From: Methylobacterium sp. W2
Lineage (GTDB): Bacteria > Pseudomonadota > Alphaproteobacteria > Rhizobiales > Beijerinckiaceae
DNA length: 64,000 nt
Direction of reading: 5' to 3'
NCBI RefSeq assembly: GCF_020662345.1
Contig: NZ_VMOA01000001.1
Coordinates: 124,001-188,000, forward strand
The position numbers and the translations under genes are program-made. Shown here piece after piece: positions 42,898 to 52,325 of this stretch; position 1 is the first letter of the stretch, and every line of letters begins with the position of its first letter. A model generated the notes under the pieces. That model worked only from the letters and a program-made list of their open reading frames with translations, searched no databases and had not been told where the DNA came from.

Positions 42898-43416
42898 GTG
42901 CTGCGTGTGATCCGGACCCTTGGCCTCGCCCTCGGCATCCTCGGCGGCATCGTCGCCGCGCAGGGGCCCGAATTCGCGCAGCAATACGCCCAGCGGCTCG
43001 GAGGCACCCTCGACGAGTTGCGGCGCTCCATCGCCGCCCTCGACGCGGATGCCGCCGCGAGCGGCACCAATCGCCAGGGGGCCGTCGACCGCCTGCGCGG
43101 CAACGGCGACGCCCTGGTGGCCCGTCGCGGCGAAGCGGCCCGCGCCGATATCGAGCGCTTGCAGCGTCTCGACGCGCAGAAACAGGCTCTCACCGAGGCG
43201 GGCGGCCCCATGGGCCGTTTCGCGGCGCTGCTGCGCGATCCCGACATGGCGCTGGCCCGCGCCACCTACCAGGATTACGTGCCCGCGGTCCCGGCGAGCG
43301 CCGACGGAATCATCGCCGGATTCCTTGGGTTCCTGGCGACCTGGGCCGGTTGGCGGGTGCTGACGGATGTCGGCCGGCGGCTGGTTCCGGGTCGGCGGCA
43401 ACCGAAGGCCGCGTGA
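42898..43416 (+). CDS. DUF2937 family membrane protein
   Basis: The 172-aa protein has a membrane segment at each end (IRTLGLALGILGGIVAAQGP and IIAGFLGFLATWAGWRVL) with a long charged helical region between. This fits DUF2937. QGPEFAQQYAQRLGGTLDEL and RRSIAALDADA are the recognisable core. The loop is probably periplasmic and coiled-coil. The start is GTG at 42898, after a GAGGGATGAATC leader. The function is unknown. It follows the tandem repeat by 37 bp. Confidence 0.8.
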   Translation: MLRVIRTLGLALGILGGIVAAQGPEFAQQYAQRLGGTLDELRRSIAALDADAAASGTNRQGAVDRLRGNGDALVARRGEAARADIERLQRLDAQKQALTEAGGPMGRFAALLRDPDMALARATYQDYVPAVPASADGIIAGFLGFLATWAGWRVLTDVGRRLVPGRRQPKAA

Positions 43417-43542
43417 ATGCACGTGGCGGAGGAAGCACGGGTGTTGCACGACATCTACAGCGCGCACCGTCTCCCTGCACTACGACTCGACCGGTAGCGC
43501 ACGGGCGGACTCGTGGCGCCGTCGAACGGCTGCAATCGCACC

Positions 43543-44814
43543 ATGGCCCGCGCGCCCACCTCACGACCCTCCATCGATCCGGCCCTCGACGCGGCGGCCC
43601 TGCTCCGGCGTGTGGGGTTCTTCGGCCTGTTCGTCCTGCTTCCCGTGGCCGCGCAGGTGGCCCGTCGCGCCACCGTGATCCTGGCGCCGATCGCCATCGC
43701 GCTCATCGTCATCGCCAGCGCCATCGACGGCAAGCAGCGGCCCATCCGGGTGACGGCAACCCGTATGCTGACGTCCACGGCCTTCCTGGCGGGGGGGCTG
43801 GTCATCCTCTGGTCGGCCCTGTCCCTGGTCTGGACGCCGTTCCTCGGACCGGCGACGGAGCGCCTGCTGAATCTCACGGCCACCATCCTGATGACCCTGG
43901 CCGCCTATCTCGCGCTGCCGGACCGGATGCGCTCGGCCAACCTCTACCTGCTGCCGCTGGGCGTCATCGCCGCGTCCATCGTCTCCATCGTGTTCGGGCT
44001 GTTCGGCGACTCGCTCCTGCGCAACATGCCCGAAGACCAGAGTTCGGTGGATCGCGGGCTGACGGTCCTCGCCCTGCTGGTCTGGCCCTCCGTGGCGTGG
44101 CTGCGCTCGCGCGGGCGTGACCTCGAGGCCCTCGGCACGGCCATCCTGGTGGCTCTGGCCCTCTCGATCTCGCCGAACGTGACGCAGATCCTGGCGCTCG
44201 CCGTGGGCGCGGTGGCCTTCGCCCTCACGACCTATCGCCCCCTCGTGGGCGTTCGCGCGGTGGCCCTGATCTGCGGCGGCCTGCTGGTGAGCGCGCCGTT
44301 CCTGCCGTTCATCGCCCGGCCCATCGGCATCGTCGCCTTCGGTCCGACCGCGCCCGGCGTCCTTACGATCAAGGCGTGGCAGAAGGTGGTGACCACCGAG
44401 CCGGTCCGGCTCGTGACCGGGCACGGCTTCGAGACCGCCTCGCGCGGCCGATTCGTGAATCTGCTGCCGAGCAATGCCCCGACCACGATGCTGTTCGAGC
44501 TCTGGTACGAGCTCGGGATCGTCGGCGCCTTCGCCGCCGCCTTCGCCCTCCACGCGGCGATCCGCCATAGCGGCCGCTCGGCCACCGCCACCACCCCCGG
44601 TGCGATCGTGCCCGGAGCGATGGCGGTCTTTGCCAGCGCCTTCACCATCGCCTGTATCGGTGTCGGCCTGACGGTGATCTGGTGGGTCACGACGCTGACC
44701 ATCACGGTGCTGGTCTTCATCGCCGTGGAGCGCGGGCAGTTCCGCACCCGTCGCCCGAAGGCCAGCCTGCTCAGACCGCGCGCCGCGAGCCCGCGCCCCG
44801 CCAACGACGATTGA
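43543..44814 (+). CDS. O-antigen ligase-like membrane protein, motif-poor
   Basis: The 423-aa protein has about ten membrane segments and the general layout of the Wzy/WaaL family. PVRLVTGHGFETASRGRFVN takes the place of the loop GxG region, and APTTMLFELWYELGIVGAFA matches the end of the loop. The HPHN of active family members is replaced by SNAPT, so the conserved histidines are missing. It differs in this from its relative at 22024-23298. A GTG at 43513 is an alternative start. It has no polysaccharide genes around it. It is convergent with a zincin gene, 26 bp away. Confidence 0.75.
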   Translation: MARAPTSRPSIDPALDAAALLRRVGFFGLFVLLPVAAQVARRATVILAPIAIALIVIASAIDGKQRPIRVTATRMLTSTAFLAGGLVILWSALSLVWTPFLGPATERLLNLTATILMTLAAYLALPDRMRSANLYLLPLGVIAASIVSIVFGLFGDSLLRNMPEDQSSVDRGLTVLALLVWPSVAWLRSRGRDLEALGTAILVALALSISPNVTQILALAVGAVAFALTTYRPLVGVRAVALICGGLLVSAPFLPFIARPIGIVAFGPTAPGVLTIKAWQKVVTTEPVRLVTGHGFETASRGRFVNLLPSNAPTTMLFELWYELGIVGAFAAAFALHAAIRHSGRSATATTPGAIVPGAMAVFASAFTIACIGVGLTVIWWVTTLTITVLVFIAVERGQFRTRRPKASLLRPRAASPRPANDD

Positions 44815-44840
44815 CCGAACCGGGCGGGCTCATCCGGACC

Positions 44841-45260
44841 TCACTCGTCCGCCGCCGCCTCGATGGCGGTCATGTCGTCGTCGGACAGGCCCATATGGTG
44901 GCCGATCTCGTGGACGAGGACATGGGTGACGAGATGGCCGAGGGTCTCCTCGTGCTCGGCCCAATAGTCGAGGAGCGGCCTGCGGTAGAGCCAGACCCGG
45001 TTGTGCAGCTGCCCGGTCGCCACCTCGCCTCCTTGAGCGAGGCCGATGCCCCGGAACAGGCCGAGCAGGTCGAACTCGCTCTCGCACTCCATCTCGCGGA
45101 GGGTGGCGTCGTCGGGAAAATCCTCCACATGGATCGTCACGCCCTCGCACAAGGCGAGGAATTCCGGCGGCAGGCGGGCGAGGGCGTCGCGCGCCAGGAT
45201 CTCCACGTCGTCGAGGGACGGTGCCTGGAGATCGGACCAGGTCCGGGCGGGCGCCGTCAT
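44841..45260 (-). CDS. Zincin-like metallopeptidase family protein
   Basis: The 139-aa cytoplasmic protein has the extended zinc motif VLVHEIGHHMGLSDDDM (HExxHxxGxxD), in which two histidines, the glutamate and the final aspartate are placed as in minimal zincins. VTIHVEDFPDDATL and LLGLFRGIGLAQ match the possible metallopeptidase family (DUF1025). RVWLYRRPLLDYWAE precedes the active site. Substrates are unknown. Its ATG overlaps the TGA of the HAD gene (ATGA), so it is translated in step with it. Confidence 0.88.
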   Translation of the reverse strand: MTAPARTWSDLQAPSLDDVEILARDALARLPPEFLALCEGVTIHVEDFPDDATLREMECESEFDLLGLFRGIGLAQGGEVATGQLHNRVWLYRRPLLDYWAEHEETLGHLVTHVLVHEIGHHMGLSDDDMTAIEAAADE

Positions 45261-46024
45261 CCGAGGACCGGGAGGACCCGCTCGCAGAGGAACGCGGCGA
45301 GATCGTTGGTGATGTGGTCGATATGCGGCTCCTTCACCGCCTCCTGCTCGAAAGCCTCGCGGAACGGATCGATGGTGCGGGGCACGACCAGAACCGTCGC
45401 CATCCCGATCTCGTGGGGCACGACGAGGTTGCGGGCGATGTCCTCGAACAGGGCCGAACGGTGCGGATCGACCTCGTGCCGGATGAGGAAGCGCTCGTAG
45501 GTGGAGCGTTCGGGCTTCGGGACGAAGTCGGCGGCGGCGATGTCGAACACATCCTCGAAATGGTCGAGGATGCCGAGCTTGGCGGCCACGTTCTCGGCAT
45601 GGCGGCGGGAGCCGTTGGTCAGGATCAGCTTGCGACCCGGAAGCCGCTCGATGGCGTCACCCAGAGCCGCATCGAGGCGGATCGTGGAATGGTCGATGTC
45701 GTGGGCGAAATCGAGGAAATGGTAGGGATCGACGTTCTCCTCCACCATCAGCGCCTTCAGGGTGGTGCCGTAGCGATGGTAGAAATGCTTCTGCAGCGCC
45801 CGCGCCGAAATCCCGTCGAGCCCGTAGAGCTGCATGACGTACAGGGTGATCCGCTCGTCGACCTGCGGCCAGACGAGGGCGTCGCTGGGGTAGAGCGTGT
45901 TGTCGAGATCGAACACCCAGGTGTCGACGCTCGAGAAGCCACGGGAGCCCGCGCTGGAGAGATGGCTTTCGCCGGGAAGGAACAAGGCGGCTGAACGGGG
46001 TTCGAGGCGGCGGGAACGGTGCAT
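45257..46024 (-). CDS. Pyrimidine 5'-nucleotidase (HAD family)
   Basis: The 255-aa HAD hydrolase has motif I TWVFDLDNTLYPSDALVWPQ, where DLDNTLY is typical of the SDT1/pyrimidine 5'-nucleotidase group. LILTNGSRRHAENVAAKLG is motif II, FVPKPERSTYERFL the lysine motif, and LFEDIARNLVVPHEIG motif IV. It would dephosphorylate UMP/CMP or similar small phosphates. The N-terminal 33 residues before motif I are unusually long and may be trimmed, but no better in-frame start was seen. It is coupled to the downstream zincin gene. Confidence 0.88.
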   Translation of the reverse strand: MHRSRRLEPRSAALFLPGESHLSSAGSRGFSSVDTWVFDLDNTLYPSDALVWPQVDERITLYVMQLYGLDGISARALQKHFYHRYGTTLKALMVEENVDPYHFLDFAHDIDHSTIRLDAALGDAIERLPGRKLILTNGSRRHAENVAAKLGILDHFEDVFDIAAADFVPKPERSTYERFLIRHEVDPHRSALFEDIARNLVVPHEIGMATVLVVPRTIDPFREAFEQEAVKEPHIDHITNDLAAFLCERVLPVLG

Positions 46025-46185
46025 GACCGGATACGGTCACCAACGGTTACGATGAAATTGCGCCCTGCGAAAGGAAGCTCGGCCATTCGATCAGGGCAAT
46101 CGCCTGAAGCGCTCGCCCTGGTTGTCTCGCCGGCCTCGGTCGCCGGCGCCCGCCGCCGCGGGCTCAGGCACTCGCTCCGCTCAAC

Positions 46186-46242
46186 GCCTGCCAGGACGTT
46201 CGTCCTGACAGGCCCGCTCCGCGCGGCGCTCTTCGCGCCGCG
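46186..46242. repeat. Two adjacent hairpins in a divergent intergenic region
   Basis: The region 46025-46411 (387 bp) separates the HAD gene from the GGDEF-EAL gene and holds no gene I can support. It contains GCCTG-C-CAGGACG-TT-CGTCCTG-A-CAGGC at 46186-46213, a stem with one mismatch. CGCGGCGC-TCTTC-GCGCCGCG follows at 46222-46242 and is perfect. Both are strong and look like members of a dispersed palindromic repeat family rather than terminators, because no gene ends nearby. Confidence 0.6.
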
Positions 46243-46411
46243 AAGCCGCCCGCACGGCTTCGAGCGATCGCCCTGGCCGTGCGATCCCTTCCGATGACGA
46301 AACCGCCGTTTCGCGTTCCCGCCCGGCATCGGCCGAATGACGGTGGCGGTTCGACAGAACGGGTAGGACTATCGCAAGGTTGATCAGCGTAACGTATACC
46401 GCGAAGCGTCC

Positions 46412-49400
46412 GTGAGGCAGCGTCGATCGACGCCATCGGCAGGGCGGATAGCGTCGGCTTACTTTCCTGGATGGTGCGACGTGCAAGATCGAGCACACGA
46501 CCGAGGCGACAGGGAAGGGAAGGGTGCCGTCGAGGCGAATTCCGCGCACCCGAGCGATTGTGATCCGGAGCCTCATCTCGACGCCGTGTGCCGCACCGCT
46601 TCGGCCCTGTTCCGCGTTCCCATCGTCCTCGTTCCCCTCGTCAATGCCGAATTTCCTGCGTTGAAGGCGGGCTCGGGCACCGGGGGAGCGGTGCCGGGTT
46701 GGTGCGATGGGTTCGTCGTGAACGCCATCACGGGCGAATCGGACGGCCCGGTGGTGATCCGCGATCTCCTCGCCGACCACAGATTTGCCGACCATCCCCT
46801 GGTGACGGGCGGGCTCAAGGCCCGCTTCTATGCGGGCGTGCCCCTCACGCTCCGTCCCGGGCACAGGACCGGCATGCTGTGCCTGATCGATACCGTCCCG
46901 CGTCCCGACTTCACCGACGAGCACCTGGACCAGCTCGAGGATCTCGCCCTCCTCGTCACCGGACACCTGCGTCTCCACCAGGCCAATGCGGAGCGCGAGG
47001 TGGAGCTGCGCGAGCGCCTGCGCGTCGCGACCATCCTCACCCGCCGCGAAGCCCATCTCGAAGCCGCCCTGGCATCTCAGCGCATGGCCGAGGAGATCGC
47101 GGGTTTCGGGCATTGGCGCATCGACGTCGCCGAACGCCGGATCGAATGGTCGGCGGGGATGGCGCGGATCCACGGCCGCGCACCCGCGGACCTCGCGCGC
47201 ATTCCCCTGGACGAGCATCTGGCCTTCTACCATCCCCAGGACCGGGAGCGTGTCCGCTGGCATCTCGACGAGGCCGTGGCGGGGTCGGGGGCCTTCGCGC
47301 GGGACGATTACGAGCATCGGTCGCGGATCGTCCGACCGGGCGGGGATTGCCGGGTGGTCGCCGAGCGCGGCATCGTCGAGCGTGGTCCGGACAGGAGCAT
47401 CCGGGCCATCTCCGGAATCTGCCTCGACGTCACGGAACTGGCCCGCTCGGACCAGCACCTGCGCGAGACGACGGACCTCCTGCGCATCACCCTCGAGAGC
47501 ATCGACGAAGGCCTCGTCATGGTCGATGCGGACGACCGTGTCAGGGTCCATAACGAGCGCCTGAACCTGCTCCTCGACCTGCCCCAGGAAATGCTCCACG
47601 ACGGAGCCCCCTTCGACGACCTCCGCCGCCACATCACCGAACGGGACGGTTCGCTGCCGGCGACCCTGGACCGGCGCGTCCGTGACGCGAAACGCGATCA
47701 CGGCGAGGCGGGTGCCAGCGGCGAGCACCTGCAACGGGACGGGACCCTCCTCGAGCTCAGCGGCGTGCCGCTGGCGGACGGCAGCACCGTCTATACCTTC
47801 GCCGATATCACCGCCCGGCACAGGGCCGAACGCTCGCTTCGCGAGAGCGAGGCGTCCTACCGCCTGCTCGCGGATTTCCTGCCCCAGATGGTCTGGATCA
47901 CGAACGACCGCGACGAGACCACCTACTGCAACCGCCATTGCGGGCACTATTACGAACGGCCCCTCGTCTCCCTGACGGAGCGGTTCGACTCGTATCACCC
48001 GGACGATCGCAGCCGCGTCCATGGCGATGTCTGCGACCGCCACAAGGCGTGGCAGGATTACGATTTCGAGGTCCGCATCCGCCGCGCCGATGGCGTCTAC
48101 CGTTGGCACAAGGTCAGCAAGCGCCCGATCCGCCTCCTCGACGGCGAGCCCGGATGGCTCGCCACGGCCCTGGATATCGATGACATCATCACCGCCAGGA
48201 TCGCGCTGGAGCGCACCGGCGACCTGCTGCGCCTCGCCCAGGACGCGGCCGAGGCGGGGGTCTGGGAGTGGGACGTCGCCTCGGACCGGATCTGGCAGTC
48301 CCAGGAAAGCGCACGGATGCAGGGTTTGCCGCTCGAGGAAGCGGATCCGGCCGCCGGCCTCGTGATGACCATGACGGAGTGGGAGCGAAACCTGCCGGCC
48401 GAGGACGTCGTTCGGGTCCGGGCGGAAGCGAACCGGGCCGTCGCGACGCGCACCAATCACAGGGTGGAGTTTCGCGTCCTGCACCCGTCGACCGGCGAAT
48501 GCCGCTGGTTCCAGGGATTCGGCCGCGCCGTCCTCGACCCGGAGACGGGCGAGGTCTGCCGCTTCGTCGGCATGAATCTCCACATCACCGCCCGCAAGGA
48601 GGTCGAAGAGGCGTTCAGGGCAAGCGACGCGCGCCGACGCGTGAGCGAGGAGCGGCTGGCCCTGGCCCTCGACAGCGGCAGGGACGGCCTGTGGGATGCC
48701 GATCTACAAACCGGCGAGGTCTGGTTCTCCGACCGGGCTCAGAGCATGCTCGGCTATGCGCCCGGCGAGTTCGGCCGGTCCTTCGACTACGTCGGTACCC
48801 TGGTCCATCCGGACGATCGGGACGGTTGCCGACGGGAGGCGGTCGCGCATTTCGAGGGACGGCAACCGGCCTTCGAGATCGAGGTCCGGGTCCGCACCAG
48901 GGCGGGGGGCTACCTCTGGCTCCTTGCCCGCGGCAAGGTCGTGACCCGCGCCCCCGACGGCACCCCGATCCGTTTCGTCGGAACCCATATCGACATCACG
49001 GCCCGCAAGGAGGCCGATCAGCGGATCGCCCATCTCGCCTGCCACGACGCCCTCACCGGGCTGCCCAACAGGGCGATGTTCCACAACCGCCTGGAACAGG
49101 CTCTCCGCTCGGTGCGGAGCGGCAATTGCGCGATGGCGGTGCTCTGTCTCGATCTCGACCGGTTCAAGGCGATCAACGACACGTTCGGACATCTGGCGGG
49201 CGACATCCTGCTGACGGTCGTCGCCGAACGCATGAGCCAGGTGCTGAGGCCGTGCGATGTCGTCTCCCGCCTCGGCGGCGATGAGTTCGGCATCATCCTC
49301 GCTGATATCCGTGGGGTCGACGAGGCGGTCGAGGTCGCCCGCAGGGTGATCGACGCCATCGCGCAGCCGGTCAAGCTGGACGGACACCTGGCCAATATCG

Positions 49401-50323
49401 GGATCAGCATCGGCGTCGCCCATGCCCCGGCGGACGGAGTCGAGGCCGATCCCCTCCTGCGGCATGCCGATCTCGCCCTGTATCGGGCGAAGGCCGCCGG
49501 GCGGAACACCGTCCGCGTCTATGAAGCCAGCATGGATGCGGCGATCGAGGAGCGGATCCAGCTCGAATTCGAGCTGCGCGAGGCCATCCTGCGCCGCGAC
49601 CTGATCCTGCACTACCAGCCGGTGGTCGACCTCGCCACCGACAGCGTGAGCGGCGTCGAAGCGCTGATGCGCTGGCCTCATCCCACCCGCGGGATGATCC
49701 CACCCGCGACCTTCGTCGAGATCGCCGAGGAAACCGGCCTGATCGTCGAACTCGGAAACTGGGCTCTGCGCGAAGCCTGCCGCGAGGCCGCGTCGTGGGC
49801 GCATTCGGCCCGCATCGCGGTCAACGTGTCGGCGGTGCAGTTTCGCGAGCCGGGCCTCGAGCAAAGCGTGATCATGGCCCTGTCGGCCTCGGGCCTCGCG
49901 GCGGACAGGCTGGAGCTGGAGATCACCGAGAGCGTCCTGATCCAGGACACCGAGGCGGTGATCGCCTGCCTGCACCGCCTGCGCTACCTCGGCGTCCGTA
50001 TCGCCCTCGACGATTTCGGGACCGGCTACTCCTCCTTGAGCTACCTGCGGCAGTTTCCGTTCGACAAGATCAAGATCGACCGCTCCTTCATCCGCGAGAT
50101 CGCCGACCCGGACACCGCCGCCATCGTGCGCGCCATCGTCGGGCTCGGCGAGAGGCGCGGAACGACGATCACGGCGGAGGGGGTGGAGACCCGGGCGCAG
50201 CGCGATCTCGTGCGGGCGGAAGGCTGCAACGAGGTCCAGGGCTTCTTGTTCAGCAAGCCGGTTCCGGCGCGGGACCTGTCCGGCGTCATCGCCCGGTTGT
50301 CGCGCGCCGAGAGGGCGGCCTGA
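46412..50323 (+). CDS. GAF-PAS(x5)-GGDEF-EAL cyclic di-GMP protein
   Basis: The 1303-aa protein has an N-terminal GAF domain (about residues 52-200) and five PAS domains (about 222-345, 353-473, 480-596, 603-730, 746-866). GGDEF (from 878, motif RLGGDEF near 954) and EAL (about 1060-1290) follow. The inhibitory RPCD lies five residues before GGDEF. The EAL domain keeps EALMRW, NVSAVQF, EITESVL, DDFGTGYSSLSYLRQFPFDKI and EGVET. Both activities may be present. No membrane segment is seen. The start is uncertain: GTG at 46412 or GTG at 46481. Confidence 0.92.
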   Translation: MRQRRSTPSAGRIASAYFPGWCDVQDRAHDRGDREGKGAVEANSAHPSDCDPEPHLDAVCRTASALFRVPIVLVPLVNAEFPALKAGSGTGGAVPGWCDGFVVNAITGESDGPVVIRDLLADHRFADHPLVTGGLKARFYAGVPLTLRPGHRTGMLCLIDTVPRPDFTDEHLDQLEDLALLVTGHLRLHQANAEREVELRERLRVATILTRREAHLEAALASQRMAEEIAGFGHWRIDVAERRIEWSAGMARIHGRAPADLARIPLDEHLAFYHPQDRERVRWHLDEAVAGSGAFARDDYEHRSRIVRPGGDCRVVAERGIVERGPDRSIRAISGICLDVTELARSDQHLRETTDLLRITLESIDEGLVMVDADDRVRVHNERLNLLLDLPQEMLHDGAPFDDLRRHITERDGSLPATLDRRVRDAKRDHGEAGASGEHLQRDGTLLELSGVPLADGSTVYTFADITARHRAERSLRESEASYRLLADFLPQMVWITNDRDETTYCNRHCGHYYERPLVSLTERFDSYHPDDRSRVHGDVCDRHKAWQDYDFEVRIRRADGVYRWHKVSKRPIRLLDGEPGWLATALDIDDIITARIALERTGDLLRLAQDAAEAGVWEWDVASDRIWQSQESARMQGLPLEEADPAAGLVMTMTEWERNLPAEDVVRVRAEANRAVATRTNHRVEFRVLHPSTGECRWFQGFGRAVLDPETGEVCRFVGMNLHITARKEVEEAFRASDARRRVSEERLALALDSGRDGLWDADLQTGEVWFSDRAQSMLGYAPGEFGRSFDYVGTLVHPDDRDGCRREAVAHFEGRQPAFEIEVRVRTRAGGYLWLLARGKVVTRAPDGTPIRFVGTHIDITARKEADQRIAHLACHDALTGLPNRAMFHNRLEQALRSVRSGNCAMAVLCLDLDRFKAINDTFGHLAGDILLTVVAERMSQVLRPCDVVSRLGGDEFGIILADIRGVDEAVEVARRVIDAIAQPVKLDGHLANIGISIGVAHAPADGVEADPLLRHADLALYRAKAAGRNTVRVYEASMDAAIEERIQLEFELREAILRRDLILHYQPVVDLATDSVSGVEALMRWPHPTRGMIPPATFVEIAEETGLIVELGNWALREACREAASWAHSARIAVNVSAVQFREPGLEQSVIMALSASGLAADRLELEITESVLIQDTEAVIACLHRLRYLGVRIALDDFGTGYSSLSYLRQFPFDKIKIDRSFIREIADPDTAAIVRAIVGLGERRGTTITAEGVETRAQRDLVRAEGCNEVQGFLFSKPVPARDLSGVIARLSRAERAA

Positions 50324-50343
50324 CGGAGCAGGACAGCGGGGAT

Positions 50344-50784
50344 TCAGCCGCCGAGGCTGTCGAGATAGCCGGGGGCGAGGCGCAGGCCGAGGGGCAGGGC
50401 CGAGACCGGAGGCGGGGTCCGGATGCATTCCTCGAGGAAGCCCATCGTGTTCCCGATGATGGCCTCGGAGAAGGGCTTGGCGATCACCGCCACCGCACCG
50501 GCGAAGTCGTCGTGGAAGCGGCTGGCATTCGCGGTCAGGAAGACCAGCATCATCGCGGGCTCGTCCGCCAGATCCTTCGCCACGTCGAGGCCGGAGGAAC
50601 CGCCCTTCAGCTGCAGGTCGATGAGGACGATGTCGGGCCGGGTCCGCCGGGCCACCGCGACGGCATCCCTCGCGGAGACGGCCGTGCCGACGACCTCGTG
50701 CCCCGCCTCTTCGAGCAGGATCTCGAGCTGCATCACGATCAGGGCTTCGTCTTCGACGACGACGATCCGGAGAGGTTCACTCAC
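50344..50784 (-). CDS. Response regulator, partner of LOV histidine kinase
   Basis: This 146-aa single receiver domain has LRIVVVEDEALIVMQLEIL, the phosphoacceptor D56 in IVLIDLQLKGGSSG, MLVFLTANASRF and the lysine in VIAKPFSEA. A short hydrophobic C-terminal tail (PPVSALPLGLRLAPGYLDSL) adds about 20 residues beyond the usual end. The GTG start at 50784 overlaps the TGA of the kinase gene (GTGA). This coupling is the best evidence that the two are cognate. It ends 20 bp from the convergent GGDEF-EAL gene. Confidence 0.92.
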   Translation of the reverse strand: MSEPLRIVVVEDEALIVMQLEILLEEAGHEVVGTAVSARDAVAVARRTRPDIVLIDLQLKGGSSGLDVAKDLADEPAMMLVFLTANASRFHDDFAGAVAVIAKPFSEAIIGNTMGFLEECIRTPPPVSALPLGLRLAPGYLDSLGG

Positions 50785-51902
50785 GTTGATTCCCTGTGGC
50801 CCGTCCCGCCGACGGGCAGGCGGATATCGATCCGCGTCCCGGGATTGGCCGGGTGCCAGGCGATGTCGGCATTCAGCTGGCGCACGAGACTTTCGATCAG
50901 GCGCTTGCCGAACGTCCGGCCGCCGGCGCCGTCCTGCGGCATGCCGATGCCGTCATCGGCGATCGTGATGCGAATTGCCTCGCCTTCGGGTTTGACCGAA
51001 ACCGAGAGCCGGCCGCCCGCGTCACGCGGAAAGGCATGCTTGAGGGCGTTGGTCAGCAGCTCGTTCATCACCAGGGCGACCGGGGGCGCCTGTTCGACGG
51101 CGACCTCCACGGGGACGAGGTCGACATCGAGCTCGATCCCCTGTCGCCCGGAGCCGCGCACCAGATCGACGGCGAGTTCCTGCGCGAAGGCGGCGACATC
51201 GAAACGCTGCACGTCGTTGGACTGGTAGAGGCGCTTATGCACCGTGCCGAGGGCCTCGACGCGGGCCAGCATGGATTTGAGCGACGCCTTCGCGTCCGGG
51301 TCGGAGATGGTCCGCGTCTGCAGGGTGAGCAGCGAGGCGATCATCTGCAGGTTGTTCTTCACCCGGTGGTCCACCTCGTGGACCAGCATGGTCTTGGCCG
51401 CCAGCGCCTCGGTGAGCTGCCGCGTGCGCTTCTCCACCTCGCGCTCGAAATGGAGCTTCTCGTTGCGCGTCTGCATGAGCGCGTCGATCCGGTCCGTGAC
51501 GTCGAGCTGCGACGCGAAGAAATACACGGTCTCGCCCTCGTCGCTGCTCACGGGGCTGACATAGAGGGCGTTCCAGAACTGGCTCCCGTCCTTGCGGTAG
51601 TTGAGGATGTCGACGGCGATATCGCGCTTGGCCGCGATCGCGTCGCGGATCTGGCCAACGGCGTCGGGATCCGTGTCTTCACCCTGGAGGAGGCGGCAGT
51701 TCCGGCCCATGACCTCGGCGCGGCTGTAGCCGGTCATCCTGAGGAAGGCGTCGTTGACGAAGACGATGGGATTGTCCGACTGACGCGGATCGGTGATCAG
51801 CATCGCCATGCGCGTCGCACGGATGGCCGCCGCGAAAGGGTCGCCCCTTCCGTGCTCGGCCCCCAATCGGTCGGTGAGGTGCCAGGCGTCGTCCGCTTCC
51901 AT
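50781..51902 (-). CDS. LOV-domain sensor histidine kinase (HisKA_2 type)
   Basis: The 373-aa cytoplasmic kinase has a LOV/PAS domain (about residues 20-140). It contains IVFVNDAFLRMTGYSRAEVM and GRNCRLLQG, where C69 is the cysteine that forms the flavin adduct in blue light. NYRKDGSQFWNALYVSPV and YFFASQLDVTDR complete the LOV pattern. A coiled linker leads to HisKA_2, MLVHEVDHRVKNNLQMIAS, with H179 as likely phosphoacceptor. The ATPase domain has NELLTNALKHAFP and ITIADDGIGMP. GGAAGGCAG before the ATG at 51902 fixes the start. Similar LOV kinases are photoreceptors in Brucella and Caulobacter. Confidence 0.93.
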   Translation of the reverse strand: MEADDAWHLTDRLGAEHGRGDPFAAAIRATRMAMLITDPRQSDNPIVFVNDAFLRMTGYSRAEVMGRNCRLLQGEDTDPDAVGQIRDAIAAKRDIAVDILNYRKDGSQFWNALYVSPVSSDEGETVYFFASQLDVTDRIDALMQTRNEKLHFEREVEKRTRQLTEALAAKTMLVHEVDHRVKNNLQMIASLLTLQTRTISDPDAKASLKSMLARVEALGTVHKRLYQSNDVQRFDVAAFAQELAVDLVRGSGRQGIELDVDLVPVEVAVEQAPPVALVMNELLTNALKHAFPRDAGGRLSVSVKPEGEAIRITIADDGIGMPQDGAGGRTFGKRLIESLVRQLNADIAWHPANPGTRIDIRLPVGGTGHREST

Positions 51903-52325
51903 TCTGCCTTCCCGTGTTGCCCGGCGCGTCTCGCGGCCAGGGCAAAGTCTTCGACAACGACGAGGCATCCCCGCTGTCGCGAGGATTCGCGCCTCGATGG
52001 CATGGCGTCGAGCCAAGCCACACGAATGACGAGCCGCGATATCGTTGTGAGTTGATCTCAACGACATAGGGGGGCTCATCCATTCGACAAGCTTTGGTGT
52101 GCCGCAGCGTTCCCGTCCTGCAAGGGTCATTGCGCGGAGCGTGTGTCCGAACACGGTCTGAAAACCGTTGCTGATCCATCACGCGGTATGCCGATCGGAC
52201 CCGCCACAACCGGTGATGATTGCCCGCCATTGCCCGAAACGGTAGAATGGCCAAGCTCGTTATCGCTGGGCTTGACGCTCCGCAGGCCGGTGGCGATGCA
52301 GGTCGAACGCCAGGATCACCCCGTC

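Noticed and set aside
46181-48583. 800-codon minus-strand frame
   Set aside because: It is the antisense shadow of the GAF-PAS-GGDEF-EAL gene, whose domains are all readable on the plus strand. High GC content makes such open frames common.
48704-50428. 574-codon minus-strand frame
   Set aside because: Antisense shadow of the GGDEF and EAL domains, with no recognisable motif.
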